Assembly (NCBI GenBank): GCA_964632205.1
Contig: CAZWBE010000001.1
Location: 62,001 to 126,000 of the forward strand
Origin: CALLVF01 sp964632205
Lineage (GTDB): Bacteria > Patescibacteriota > Microgenomatia > UBA1406 > GWC2-37-13
Reading direction: 5' to 3'
Length of the DNA stretch: 64,000 bases
How positions within the stretch are numbered: position 1 is the stretch's first letter; each line of letters opens with the position of its first letter. The position numbers and the translations under genes are program-made. Of this stretch, positions 17,412-24,921 are shown piece after piece. The notes below the pieces were generated by a model that was given only the letters and a program-made list of their open reading frames with translations, made no database searches and had not been told where the DNA came from.

Positions 17412-17867
17412 ATGAACCAAGCAAAAAATAATGGTTTCTCTCTCGTCGAAGTTTTGGTTTTTGTCACCATTCTTAGTATTTTCTTTGTTGTCGCTGCCAC
17501 GATAACGACTGCTAGTCTTCGAAACATGAAAATTAATGAACATAAAATTTTAGCCACTCGATATGGCGAGGAATTATTAGAGTGGTTAAGGGGAGAAAAA
17601 GAAGCTGATTGGAATAATTTTGTCAACCGCAGTAGTATTAACGGGACAACTTACTGTTTTCCCAACTCGCCAATTAATAATTGGCCAACCACGACGGGAA
17701 ATTGTTCAAGTTTTAATGGTCTTAATCCGTCAATTTATAAACGGGAGTTAACTCTATCTACCGCGACGGGAGGAAATCAGGTTAATATCTTTATTAACGT
17801 CTCCTGGCAAGAAGGAAGTGACACTTATTCTGTACCAATTAATACCGTCTTTACCATATGGGAGTGA
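17412..17867 (+). CDS. Minor pilin, PilV/GspI-like
   Basis: MNQAKNNGFSLVEVLVFVTI is a clear class III prepilin peptide, cut before Phe with Glu+5. The body is predicted to be beta-rich, ends in SYSVPIN-type strands and contains a Trp-rich loop. Its position between GspH-like and PilW-like genes agrees with the usual minor pilin order. It overlaps the next gene by ten bases. Confidence 0.8.
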   Translation: MNQAKNNGFSLVEVLVFVTILSIFFVVAATITTASLRNMKINEHKILATRYGEELLEWLRGEKEADWNNFVNRSSINGTTYCFPNSPINNWPTTTGNCSSFNGLNPSIYKRELTLSTATGGNQVNIFINVSWQEGSDTYSVPINTVFTIWE

Positions 17868-18427
17868 TAAAAAATATCAAATATCTTCGATCCTTCACCT
17901 TTATAGAAATGATTGTCGTTATCGGAGTAATCGGGATGGCTTTACCAGTTCTGTTTGGTATTGTTTTTACTATTCTACAACAACAGACAAAAATCTACCG
18001 TCTTTCTCAGGTGAAAAGAGAAGGGGATTATGTTTTAAGCGTGATGAAAAATATTATTATAAATTCTGCGAGGAGTTTGCACAATAGTGTCCCTCCTACC
18101 AACGAAAATCGAGTCTGCGTCAATAATAACACTACCGCCAATGATCTTTATTTTCAAGACAAAAATACCTTGGGCACTTGGTCACGATTCATTTTAATCG
18201 ATAATAAAATTGCCTCTCAATCATCAACTCCACCAGGAGTTAATGTGGATCTAACAACAAATAAAGTAAGAATTACCTCTTTTAATCTTTCCTGTACCGG
18301 AAAAGGACCGTACTCTCCTCCAATTATTAATATCCATTTTACCATTCAATATAATACTCTTTCTACTCGCCCCGAAGAAACCGCCAACTTAACCTATCAA
18401 ACAAAAGTAAAGTTGAGAAGTTATTGA
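17858..18427 (+). CDS. Minor pilin, PilW/GspJ-like
   Basis: The frame starts at 17858 inside the end of the previous gene and encodes MGVIKNIKYLRSFTFIEMIVV, with Phe after Ser at the cleavage site and Glu+5. Helix residues continue to LQQQTKIYRLSQVKREGDYVL, the linker usual in PilW/GspJ proteins. The remainder is a beta-rich domain of about 130 residues. It is the last pilin before pilM. Confidence 0.78.
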   Translation: MGVIKNIKYLRSFTFIEMIVVIGVIGMALPVLFGIVFTILQQQTKIYRLSQVKREGDYVLSVMKNIIINSARSLHNSVPPTNENRVCVNNNTTANDLYFQDKNTLGTWSRFILIDNKIASQSSTPPGVNVDLTTNKVRITSFNLSCTGKGPYSPPIINIHFTIQYNTLSTRPEETANLTYQTKVKLRSY

Positions 18428-18465
18428 ATTAATGTTATAAAGATTATATGAGTTAAAAATTAATC

Positions 18466-18471
18466 TAAAAT
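18466..18471 (+). promoter_or_regulatory. -10 box close to the pilM start
   Basis: TAAAAT ends seven bases before the ATG of pilM at 18479, again in leaderless position. The -35 region is poor, and read-through from the pilin genes is equally possible. Confidence 0.25.
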
Positions 18472-18478
18472 ACAAAAA

Positions 18479-19510
18479 ATGGCTGATAAATATTTTTCTC
18501 TGGAAATAGGGGAGAGCTTTCTTAAGGCAGTTGATGCTAAAAAAAGCGATAACAGTCTTACCATTACTTCCTTAGGAAACATTAGTTCTGACCCAATGTT
18601 TTATAATAACGAGATTGAAAAAAATATTGAAAATCAAGCCTCGCTTATAAATAAATTAGTTAATGCAACAAAAATTACTAAAAAAAACGTCGCTGTCATC
18701 ATCCCTGACTCTTTTACTTACACCCAAGTTTTATCAATGCCCCGCCTTACTGAAAAAGAGCTTATCTCGGCAATTAAATATCAAGCTGATCAATTTATCC
18801 CTTTACCTATTGAAGAAATTAATATAGATGTTGAAGTATTACATGAAAATGAAAAAGAAAAAACAATAACGACATTAATTGTCGCCGCACCAAAAAAACT
18901 AATTGAAAAAATTCAAACATTAATTGAAATGGCGGGTTTAATTCCCGAATCGGTAGAAAATGAGTTTAGTAGTACTGGTCGATTTTTAGTTGAATTTAAA
19001 AATTTGCTTTCATCAAGCCCCAACGATAAAATAATCCTTATTAACTTAGCTAGTAAATCCACCTCTCTTTATTTTTATGATTCCTACCTTTCTCTCATTA
19101 AAGAAACTCACAATTTTAACATCGGTTACCAGTTGTTTGTAAAAGAAATTCAAATTAATACAAATTACGATTTAAATCGCTCGCAAGAAATCTTAAAAAA
19201 ATTTGATCCAAAACAAAAATCAAGTTATGACATTACTCCAATCATTACTCCTGTCTTAAAAGAATTTTTTCAAGAAATTAAAAGATTTATGACTCTTGTG
19301 AACGAAAAATATCAATTTCAGATTAATAATATTTATCTTATTAATGAAATCTTCCAATTTCCCGCTATTGCCTATTTCCTTGAAAAGACGTTTAATGTTA
19401 ATGTTAAAGAATTAAACCCCTATCCTATATGCAAAACTAACCCTTTAGTTGTTTCTCATAAAGATGAACTACCGTTATTCATTTCCGCTCTGGGAGGAAA
19501 CTTAAGGTAG
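18479..19510 (+). CDS. pilM: Type IV pilus assembly protein PilM
   Basis: A 343-residue actin-fold protein. The first nucleotide loop is YFSLEIGESFLKAVDA, followed by MPRLTEKELISAIKYQADQF, a hallmark of PilM, then VAAPKKLIEKIQTLIEMAGL and a later INLASKSTSLYFY phosphate loop. PilM is cytoplasmic and binds the short N-terminal tail of PilN, linking the motor ATPases to the membrane alignment complex. Order pilM-pilN-pilO is conserved. Confidence 0.9.
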   Translation: MADKYFSLEIGESFLKAVDAKKSDNSLTITSLGNISSDPMFYNNEIEKNIENQASLINKLVNATKITKKNVAVIIPDSFTYTQVLSMPRLTEKELISAIKYQADQFIPLPIEEINIDVEVLHENEKEKTITTLIVAAPKKLIEKIQTLIEMAGLIPESVENEFSSTGRFLVEFKNLLSSSPNDKIILINLASKSTSLYFYDSYLSLIKETHNFNIGYQLFVKEIQINTNYDLNRSQEILKKFDPKQKSSYDITPIITPVLKEFFQEIKRFMTLVNEKYQFQINNIYLINEIFQFPAIAYFLEKTFNVNVKELNPYPICKTNPLVVSHKDELPLFISALGGNLR

Positions 19511-19523
19511 AAAAATTTAGGCT

Positions 19524-20105
19524 ATGAAAAATACGAAAATTAATCTTCTTGTTAATCGAGAAGACTACCGAAGATTAGAAAGGCTTTTTTTTTGGCTTCG
19601 GGGATTGGTTGTCTTTCTCTTAATCATTTTTTTTGGGATTTTAATGGTTTTTTTGACCACTTTAATGAACCAAAATAAAACGATCAAATCTCTTTTTGAG
19701 CAAAAAAAAATCCTCCTCCAGTCCCTAAAAGATAAAGAAGCTTATGAAGCCAAGGTATCTTATCTGGAAAAAAAATATTCTTTCTTAAAAGAATTTCTTA
19801 AAGACGACGCTCAAACGCTTCCTTATTATAATCTCCTAAACTCGGCTCTCTCTTTAAGTACGCAATCGGCTCAATTGCGATCATTTAAAATAGATAAAAA
19901 TCGTCATGTTGATTTTACCGTTATCTTTAATAATTTCTCCGAAATGATGGCTTTTTTTAAATTTATTGAGTCAGAAAAATTCATTAAAAATTTTGAAAAC
20001 ATCATTTTAAAAAGTTTTTCCATCAGTATTGGTGAGCAAGAAAACGAAAGTTATGAGTTAAGTTTTACTGGTCGCTTTATTCCTCTCAATGAAACTAAAA
20101 ATTAA
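19524..20105 (+). CDS. pilN: PilN-like alignment protein
   Basis: A bitopic protein of 193 residues. The cytoplasmic tail MKNTKINLLVNREDYRRLER includes the INLL motif that PilN uses to bind PilM. One membrane helix covers about residues 27-50, then a coiled coil (KSLFEQKKILLQSLKDKEAYE) and a ferredoxin-like domain. The 3' end overlaps pilO by 17 bases. Confidence 0.82.
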   Translation: MKNTKINLLVNREDYRRLERLFFWLRGLVVFLLIIFFGILMVFLTTLMNQNKTIKSLFEQKKILLQSLKDKEAYEAKVSYLEKKYSFLKEFLKDDAQTLPYYNLLNSALSLSTQSAQLRSFKIDKNRHVDFTVIFNNFSEMMAFFKFIESEKFIKNFENIILKSFSISIGEQENESYELSFTGRFIPLNETKN

Positions 20106-20775
20106 ACCATATTTTTTAAGGCTTTTAAAAGAAAATACGCCGTATCTAATTGGCTTAATTACTATTCTTGTCCTTCTTTTGTTTTTAATCATTATTAACT
20201 TACCCAAGATTACTGAAAATCAAAACCAAATTGAAAAATTGTCGCAAGAAGTTAATGAACTAAAAAGAAAGCTAAATTTTATTAACTCCTTAACTATCAA
20301 CACGAAGCAATTAGAAGAAGACATTAAATTTATCAACACTCTCATTCCCGGAGAAGAGGATTATTTTTCCATCATTTACGCCTTAGAACAACTTTCATTA
20401 AAAACGGGTTTTTTAATTACATCTTACCGCGTTAATATAAAAAATTCCGGCGCTAATAAGCTTCAATTAGAAGTCAGCGGTCTGGGCGATAGGGAAACAT
20501 TTATGAAATTTCTTAAAGAATACAACTTTGCTGGTGGACGTTTAATTACTTCCGACAAAGTTGAATTGGCGGAAGGCATATCCAACGAAACCAAAATTAA
20601 CCTCACTTTTTATAATAAGAATGTTAGTAACGAAAAAATTAACCTGATAAATCAAAATAATCAGTTTTTAACGGAAATAAGAGAATTAAGAAATAAAATT
20701 CAATTCTCTTTTACACAATCTTCTCCTGAAGCCGATCTTGATTATCAGTATCCCCGCAAAACTAATCCTTTCTGA
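20089..20775 (+). CDS. pilO: PilO-like alignment protein
   Basis: A 228-residue protein with a short cytoplasmic tail, one membrane helix at about 18-38 (LIGLITILVLLLFLIIINL), a coiled coil at 40-75 (NQNQIEKLSQEVNELKRKL), and a C-terminal alpha/beta domain. This is the PilO layout, and it sits after pilN. PilO pairs with PilN outside the membrane. The usual next gene, pilP, and the secretin pilQ are absent, as expected without an outer membrane. Confidence 0.78.
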   Translation: MKLKIKPYFLRLLKENTPYLIGLITILVLLLFLIIINLPKITENQNQIEKLSQEVNELKRKLNFINSLTINTKQLEEDIKFINTLIPGEEDYFSIIYALEQLSLKTGFLITSYRVNIKNSGANKLQLEVSGLGDRETFMKFLKEYNFAGGRLITSDKVELAEGISNETKINLTFYNKNVSNEKINLINQNNQFLTEIRELRNKIQFSFTQSSPEADLDYQYPRKTNPF

Positions 20776-20785
20776 ATAATATTAA

Positions 20786-21028
20786 TTAATCGTTCTTTAA
20801 ATTTCGAAGAAGTTTTTTTAGGCCAGAAGAAATTACCGCCCCTCTTTTTATCCAATAATCAAAGCGTTTTTTATCTAATTTAAAGGTAAAAGGTTCTGCC
20901 ATTGGATCATAAAAACCAATCGCTTCAATGTAAACACCGTTTCTTTTATCATGCTTATTCATAACAACAACACGATAAACCGGATGATGTTTTTTCCCTA
21001 AGCGATATAAACGTAAGGCTGCTGGCAT
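20786..21028 (-). CDS. rpsP: 30S ribosomal protein bS16
   Basis: An 80-residue protein starting MPAALRLYRLGKKHHPVYRVVVM, with IEAIGFYDPMAEPFTFKLDKKRFDYWIKRGA in two conserved blocks, the standard bS16 pattern. It stabilises the 5' domain of 16S rRNA during assembly. It is last in rpmF-nusB-rnc-rpsP and is convergent with pilO, with ten bases between stops. Confidence 0.95.
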   Translation of the reverse strand: MPAALRLYRLGKKHHPVYRVVVMNKHDKRNGVYIEAIGFYDPMAEPFTFKLDKKRFDYWIKRGAVISSGLKKLLRNLKND

Positions 21029-21065
21029 ATTTTTAAAACAAATTTATTAAAGTTTAAAAATTATA

Positions 21066-21782
21066 CTATATTTTATCGATGTTTTCAAAAGCGGCTTGAG
21101 CAGCCTTTTCTTCGGCTTCTTTTTTTGAAAAGGCAACTCCTACTCCTAATTGTTTGTTGTTAAAAAATACACCGACTTTAAATATTCTTTTATGCTCTGG
21201 ACCTTTTTCTTCAAGAATTCGGTATTGAGGTAGATTTTTATATTTTCCCTGAATCAGTTCCTGCAATTGAGTTTTTGCTGACAAATACTGTTTGTTTTTA
21301 ACAATATAATCCAACCTTTTTCCAAAAAGATAACGAAGAACAAAATGATAGGCTGTTTCAAACCCCTTATCAAGAAAAATACAAGCAATCAACGCCTCAA
21401 AACAATCAGCCAGGATATTCCGATTCGTTCTTCCGCCGCTTTTTTCTTCTCCTTTGGAGAGAAGGAGATATTTTCCTAATTCAAGCTCCTTGGCAGCCGC
21501 TGCCAAACTCTCCATTTTAACAATACTCGATTTAATTTCAGTATAGTCGCCCTCCTTTAGTTGAGGATAATTTTTAAAAAGATAAACGGCAGTAATAAGA
21601 GAAAGAACGCTATCGCCTAAAAATTCTAATTTTTCATTCGATGGTAATTTAAATTTCTTATTTTCATTAAGATAAGAACGGTGTACAAAAACCGTCTGAA
21701 GAAGATTTCTGTCAGAAAAAATGATTTTAATTCTTGTTTCTAAATCGTAAAATCGATGCATAGATTTTTCCCAAGACGGCAT
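21066..21782 (-). CDS. rnc: Ribonuclease III
   Basis: RNase III cuts double-stranded RNA, including rRNA precursors such as the 16S stem at 31030/32604. The signature NEKLEFLGDSVLSLITAVYL holds the catalytic acids, with ADCFEALIACIFLDKG as the second metal-binding block. The C-terminal dsRNA-binding domain reads AKTQLQELIQGK to the GVGVAFSKKEAEEKAAQAAF region. Starts at 21782 and 21761 (MHRFYDLETR) are both possible; both overlap nusB, by 56 or 35 bases. 238 residues is normal. Confidence 0.95.
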   Translation of the reverse strand: MPSWEKSMHRFYDLETRIKIIFSDRNLLQTVFVHRSYLNENKKFKLPSNEKLEFLGDSVLSLITAVYLFKNYPQLKEGDYTEIKSSIVKMESLAAAAKELELGKYLLLSKGEEKSGGRTNRNILADCFEALIACIFLDKGFETAYHFVLRYLFGKRLDYIVKNKQYLSAKTQLQELIQGKYKNLPQYRILEEKGPEHKRIFKVGVFFNNKQLGVGVAFSKKEAEEKAAQAAFENIDKI

Positions 21783-22098
21783 TAATAAAAGCGTAAGATT
21801 TTTCCCCTCCCAATTCTTTAGCTAACTCAACAGCTTCATTGATAATTACCTTAGCTGGCTCTTTTTTCTCGATGATTAATTCATAAACGGCTAATTGTAA
21901 TATAGCTAAATCTGTTCTGGCAATTTTTTGAAGGGGAAATTTAGGAGTAAACTTCTCAATGGTTGTGTTTAATTCCTTGATTTTCTTAAGAGTCGCTTGA
22001 GTTTTAGGATGTAATTTTTCTATGGATTGATGAGGAAAAAAACTATGAGCATAAAGTTCTTGAACAATTCTTATTCGCTGCTGATGTCGAATATCCAT
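21727..22098 (-). CDS. nusB: Transcription antitermination factor NusB
   Basis: From the ATG at 22098 the protein starts MDIRHQQRIRIVQELYAHSF, the RxxAxxxLY-type helix that binds boxA RNA, and ends with INEAVELAKELGGEKSYAFINAVLGKI, the strongest NusB motif. NusB with NusE (S10) forms the antitermination complex on rRNA transcripts. An ATG-less upstream extension (to 22119) was rejected because it is not conserved-looking. Overlaps rnc. Confidence 0.9.
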   Translation of the reverse strand: MDIRHQQRIRIVQELYAHSFFPHQSIEKLHPKTQATLKKIKELNTTIEKFTPKFPLQKIARTDLAILQLAVYELIIEKKEPAKVIINEAVELAKELGGEKSYAFINAVLGKIYASILRFRNKN

Positions 22099-22191
22099 AA
22101 ATATGACCAAAAAAACCAATAAATAACCACAATGGCCTTTGTTTAAAATAAAGCTTTTTTTTAATTGATGTATATCCCTTAAGATTTTTTA

Positions 22192-22341
22192 TCACTTATT
22201 ACAATGCTTACAGATTCGATGAGATATTTTCTTTTTACCACAATTTTTGCATTTCACTAATGGCTGAAATTTTTCTTGTCTTGTTTTCATTCGCTTGCCT
22301 TTTCGTTGAGTCGAATGTTTCCTTTTCGGCAAAGGGGCCAT
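22192..22341 (-). CDS. rpmF: 50S ribosomal protein bL32
   Basis: A 49-residue protein too short for most gene finders: MAPLPKRKHSTQRKGKRMKT, then KCKNCGKKKISHRICKHC, giving the CxxC...CxxC zinc ribbon typical of bL32. It starts at the ATG whose complement is 22339-22341 and ends with TGA at 22192. It lies 93 bases ahead of nusB and directly behind the promoter at 22380-22408. Confidence 0.94.
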   Translation of the reverse strand: MAPLPKRKHSTQRKGKRMKTRQEKFQPLVKCKNCGKKKISHRICKHCNK

Positions 22342-22379
22342 TTATCTTTCCTTAAATTTATAAATTAAAAATAATTCCA

Positions 22380-22408
22380 ATAATATCAAAAAAAATACAT
22401 CTTGACAA
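22380..22408 (-). promoter_or_regulatory. Promoter for rpmF-nusB-rnc-rpsP
   Basis: TTGTCA (22403-22408) and TATTAT (22380-22385) with a 17-base spacer on the minus strand, about 39 bases before the rpmF start. Its -35 box overlaps the -35 box of the plus-strand promoter at 22402-22430. Confidence 0.65.
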
Positions 22409-22430
22409 CTGAAAAATAATAATTTACACT
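22402..22430 (+). promoter_or_regulatory. Promoter for the pilin at 22469
   Basis: TTGACA (22402-22407) and TACACT (22425-22430) with a 17-base spacer on the plus strand. The -35 hexamer shares five bases with the -35 of the divergent rpmF promoter, so only one polymerase could bind at a time. Confidence 0.6.
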
Positions 22431-22468
22431 AAACTTATTACGTGAATTATAAAATATCATCAATAATA

Positions 22469-22945
22469 ATGAAAAAATTAGGCTTCACTTTAATTGAACT
22501 TTTAATAGTAATTGCTCTTCTTGGCGCGTTAGCAGTAGGTCTTCTTGCTGCCCTTGATCCGTTTGAACAATTTAAAAAGGGATCTGATACCGGCGTAAGA
22601 AACACAGTTTCAGAAATCCATGGAGCAATAATAAGATATTTTGCCATAAGAGGAACAATGCCGTGGGAGGGTAATTACATTGGTCCAGCTAATGATGCTA
22701 CATTTACTCTTGCTTTATCTAACATCATCACTACCGGAGAATTAAAAACTGACTTTTTTAAATTAGCTGGCAACCAACTCTCTTCTATTTATATCAATGG
22801 AACAACAGAATCAATAACGGTATGTTTTCAACCAAAATCAAAGTCTTTCCGTAGTGATCCTAATACTAAATATAATCAAAGTGGCGGTGATGATGCCACT
22901 TGCCCAAATCCTAACTCTAACACCTGTTATTGGTGCGTTAGATAA
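22469..22945 (+). CDS. Type IV pilin-like protein
   Basis: From ATG 22469 the protein begins MKKLGFTLIELLIVIALLGA, cleaved after Gly with Glu+5. The body lacks the RDAKRKAD stretch of the main pilins and instead has FEQFKKGSDTGVRNTVSEIHGAI. The tail is short with four or five Cys, ending NSNTCYWCVR. A GTG start at 22442 would extend the leader by nine residues. It has its own promoter and sits upstream of a membrane glycosyltransferase-like gene, apart from the main pilus locus. Confidence 0.82.
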   Translation: MKKLGFTLIELLIVIALLGALAVGLLAALDPFEQFKKGSDTGVRNTVSEIHGAIIRYFAIRGTMPWEGNYIGPANDATFTLALSNIITTGELKTDFFKLAGNQLSSIYINGTTESITVCFQPKSKSFRSDPNTKYNQSGGDDATCPNPNSNTCYWCVR

Positions 22946-22962
22946 ACACTTAAAACGAATTA

Positions 22963-24921
22963 ATGCTTTCTCAGAAAATTTTTGGGGGAGATTCAGCTGA
23001 GTATGTAACCACTCTTGTCAATTGGGGTATTAGCCATCCGCCTGGTTATCCACTTTATACCTTTTTAGGCAATATCTTAGTGAGAGTTTTTTCTTTTGTT
23101 AATATTTATTCGGCTATTTCTCTTCTTTCTTTTCTCCCTACCATTTTTAGCTGTTTGCTCATATATAAAATTAATCGATTACTGTTTAAATCCAAAACTA
23201 TCAGTTTGTTTTCGGCCATTTTTTTCTTTTCCCTTTTGCCGGTCTGGCTCTATTCTCTTGTTCCTGAAGTCTTTGCCTTAGCTGTTTTTTTAATTACCTT
23301 CCAATTTTACTTGCTATTGAAGCTAAATCAAGATTCTAGTTTGCTTAAAAAAAATAAAATTAACTTGCTTTATCTACTTTTTTTCACCCTTGGACTATCT
23401 TTTGTCCACCATCATTTATTTATTTTTTTCTTGCCTTCTTTTTTTTATCTTATTTTTAAAACAATAGAATTAAAAAGGCTCGTTTGGGAAAAAAAATATC
23501 ATTTGTTAATATGGTTGCTTTTTCCTCTCCTTTTTTATCTTTACCTACCAATCGTCTCTTTCCTGACGGATAATATAAGCATTGAGGATAATACCACCCT
23601 ATCTGGTATTTTAAAAACGATCATTCGCGCTCCGTATGGGACATTTAAAGCCTACGTTTGGGGACAGGAAAATTTTTTGAATAGGATTTTTGACGCCTTC
23701 GCCCCTCTTTTTTTTATCTTTCATGATTTCAAACCATTAGGCTTTATTTTTATTCTGCTTGGTTTTTTTTATTTATTTAAAACAAAAAGAATAATCTTTA
23801 ATTTCTTTTTTATCAACATTACCTTTTTAATTTTTTTCTTTTTTTATACCAATTTTTATCTAAACGTAGACTTTACAGTTGCCACCTTTGAAAGATTTGT
23901 AATTTTTTTATATGCGGTAATTATTTTTCCCTTTGCCGGAGGAATAATTTTCTTAGAAAAAAATTTGCCAAAGATCCTTTTAAAGTATACTCAAAAAAAA
24001 ATAATTTTAAATTTGGCAAGGGCGTTCTTTTTAATTCTTATCTTTTTTCTCTTAATGCAAAACTTAATTAAAAATTATCCTCTTATAGCATATGTTATTA
24101 AAACTGATGTTTTTGAAAATTATGGAAAGGATATCTTGAGAACCCCAGAAAAGGAATCGTTGCTTATTTTAACCGCTGACAACAGCTTTTTTATTAGTAA
24201 CCACTTCGCCCAAATTCAACAGATAAGGAAAGATTTAGCCATTATTACTTTAGGATATCTTAGCCGAAAACACATAAGAGAAAAATTGGCTAAAAAATAT
24301 CCCCACCTCTTATTTTCTACTAAGGATCCAAATGATCTAGAAGAATTTTTTTTAAAGAATCATCAAAAAGGTATCCCAATCTTTGCCGATAGACCATTAA
24401 CTGACGATTTTTGGCTTCCATATGGACTCTTATGGAAATATTATCCTAATGAAAACGACGCTAAAATAGCCAAAACAAAGTTATTAGATATAAATCTTAA
24501 GTTGTGGGTTAATGGTTATCAAGTACCTAAAATTGATTCTCAATATCAAAATATCCTTTATTTAAACGATGTCTCTTTTCAATATAGTCAACAACTGATG
24601 GAGTTTATCGAATTAATTTATTCAGAAAACAAAAATCATCAGGTTAATAGGGTTTTATCTTTGCATTTTGTTAATTTTAAAAATGATAAATATTTTATTA
24701 GAAGATTGCTTTACCTTAAGTTAAGAGAAAACGAATGTGATCAATATACTCAATTAGTAGCAACTTTTTTACAAAAAGAACGAAAAACTAAAGCCCTTGA
24801 TTATCTTTTGCTATCTCAATATTTTAAACAATGCAAAAATGATCATAAGAAAAGTCAATATTTTTACGATAAATTTTTAAAATTTAGGAAGAAAGAAGAT
24901 GTCGCCGTTGAAAAACTATAA
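22963..24921 (+). CDS. DUF2723-like multi-membrane protein (probable glycosyltransferase C superfamily)
   Basis: The 652-residue protein begins GGDSAEYVTTLVNWGISHPP, then GYPLYTFLGN, the acidic first loop motif (DxxE...HPPGYP) of DUF2723 and related GT-C enzymes that use lipid-linked sugars. About ten membrane helices follow up to residue 370, then a soluble tail of about 280 residues. Relatives normally have a membrane helix ahead of this loop; here the frame is closed by a stop at 22951, so the N-terminal helix appears missing. Its last 38 bases overlap the convergent gene 24884-27067. Substrate unknown. Confidence 0.68.
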   Translation: MLSQKIFGGDSAEYVTTLVNWGISHPPGYPLYTFLGNILVRVFSFVNIYSAISLLSFLPTIFSCLLIYKINRLLFKSKTISLFSAIFFFSLLPVWLYSLVPEVFALAVFLITFQFYLLLKLNQDSSLLKKNKINLLYLLFFTLGLSFVHHHLFIFFLPSFFYLIFKTIELKRLVWEKKYHLLIWLLFPLLFYLYLPIVSFLTDNISIEDNTTLSGILKTIIRAPYGTFKAYVWGQENFLNRIFDAFAPLFFIFHDFKPLGFIFILLGFFYLFKTKRIIFNFFFINITFLIFFFFYTNFYLNVDFTVATFERFVIFLYAVIIFPFAGGIIFLEKNLPKILLKYTQKKIILNLARAFFLILIFFLLMQNLIKNYPLIAYVIKTDVFENYGKDILRTPEKESLLILTADNSFFISNHFAQIQQIRKDLAIITLGYLSRKHIREKLAKKYPHLLFSTKDPNDLEEFFLKNHQKGIPIFADRPLTDDFWLPYGLLWKYYPNENDAKIAKTKLLDINLKLWVNGYQVPKIDSQYQNILYLNDVSFQYSQQLMEFIELIYSENKNHQVNRVLSLHFVNFKNDKYFIRRLLYLKLRENECDQYTQLVATFLQKERKTKALDYLLLSQYFKQCKNDHKKSQYFYDKFLKFRKKEDVAVEKL

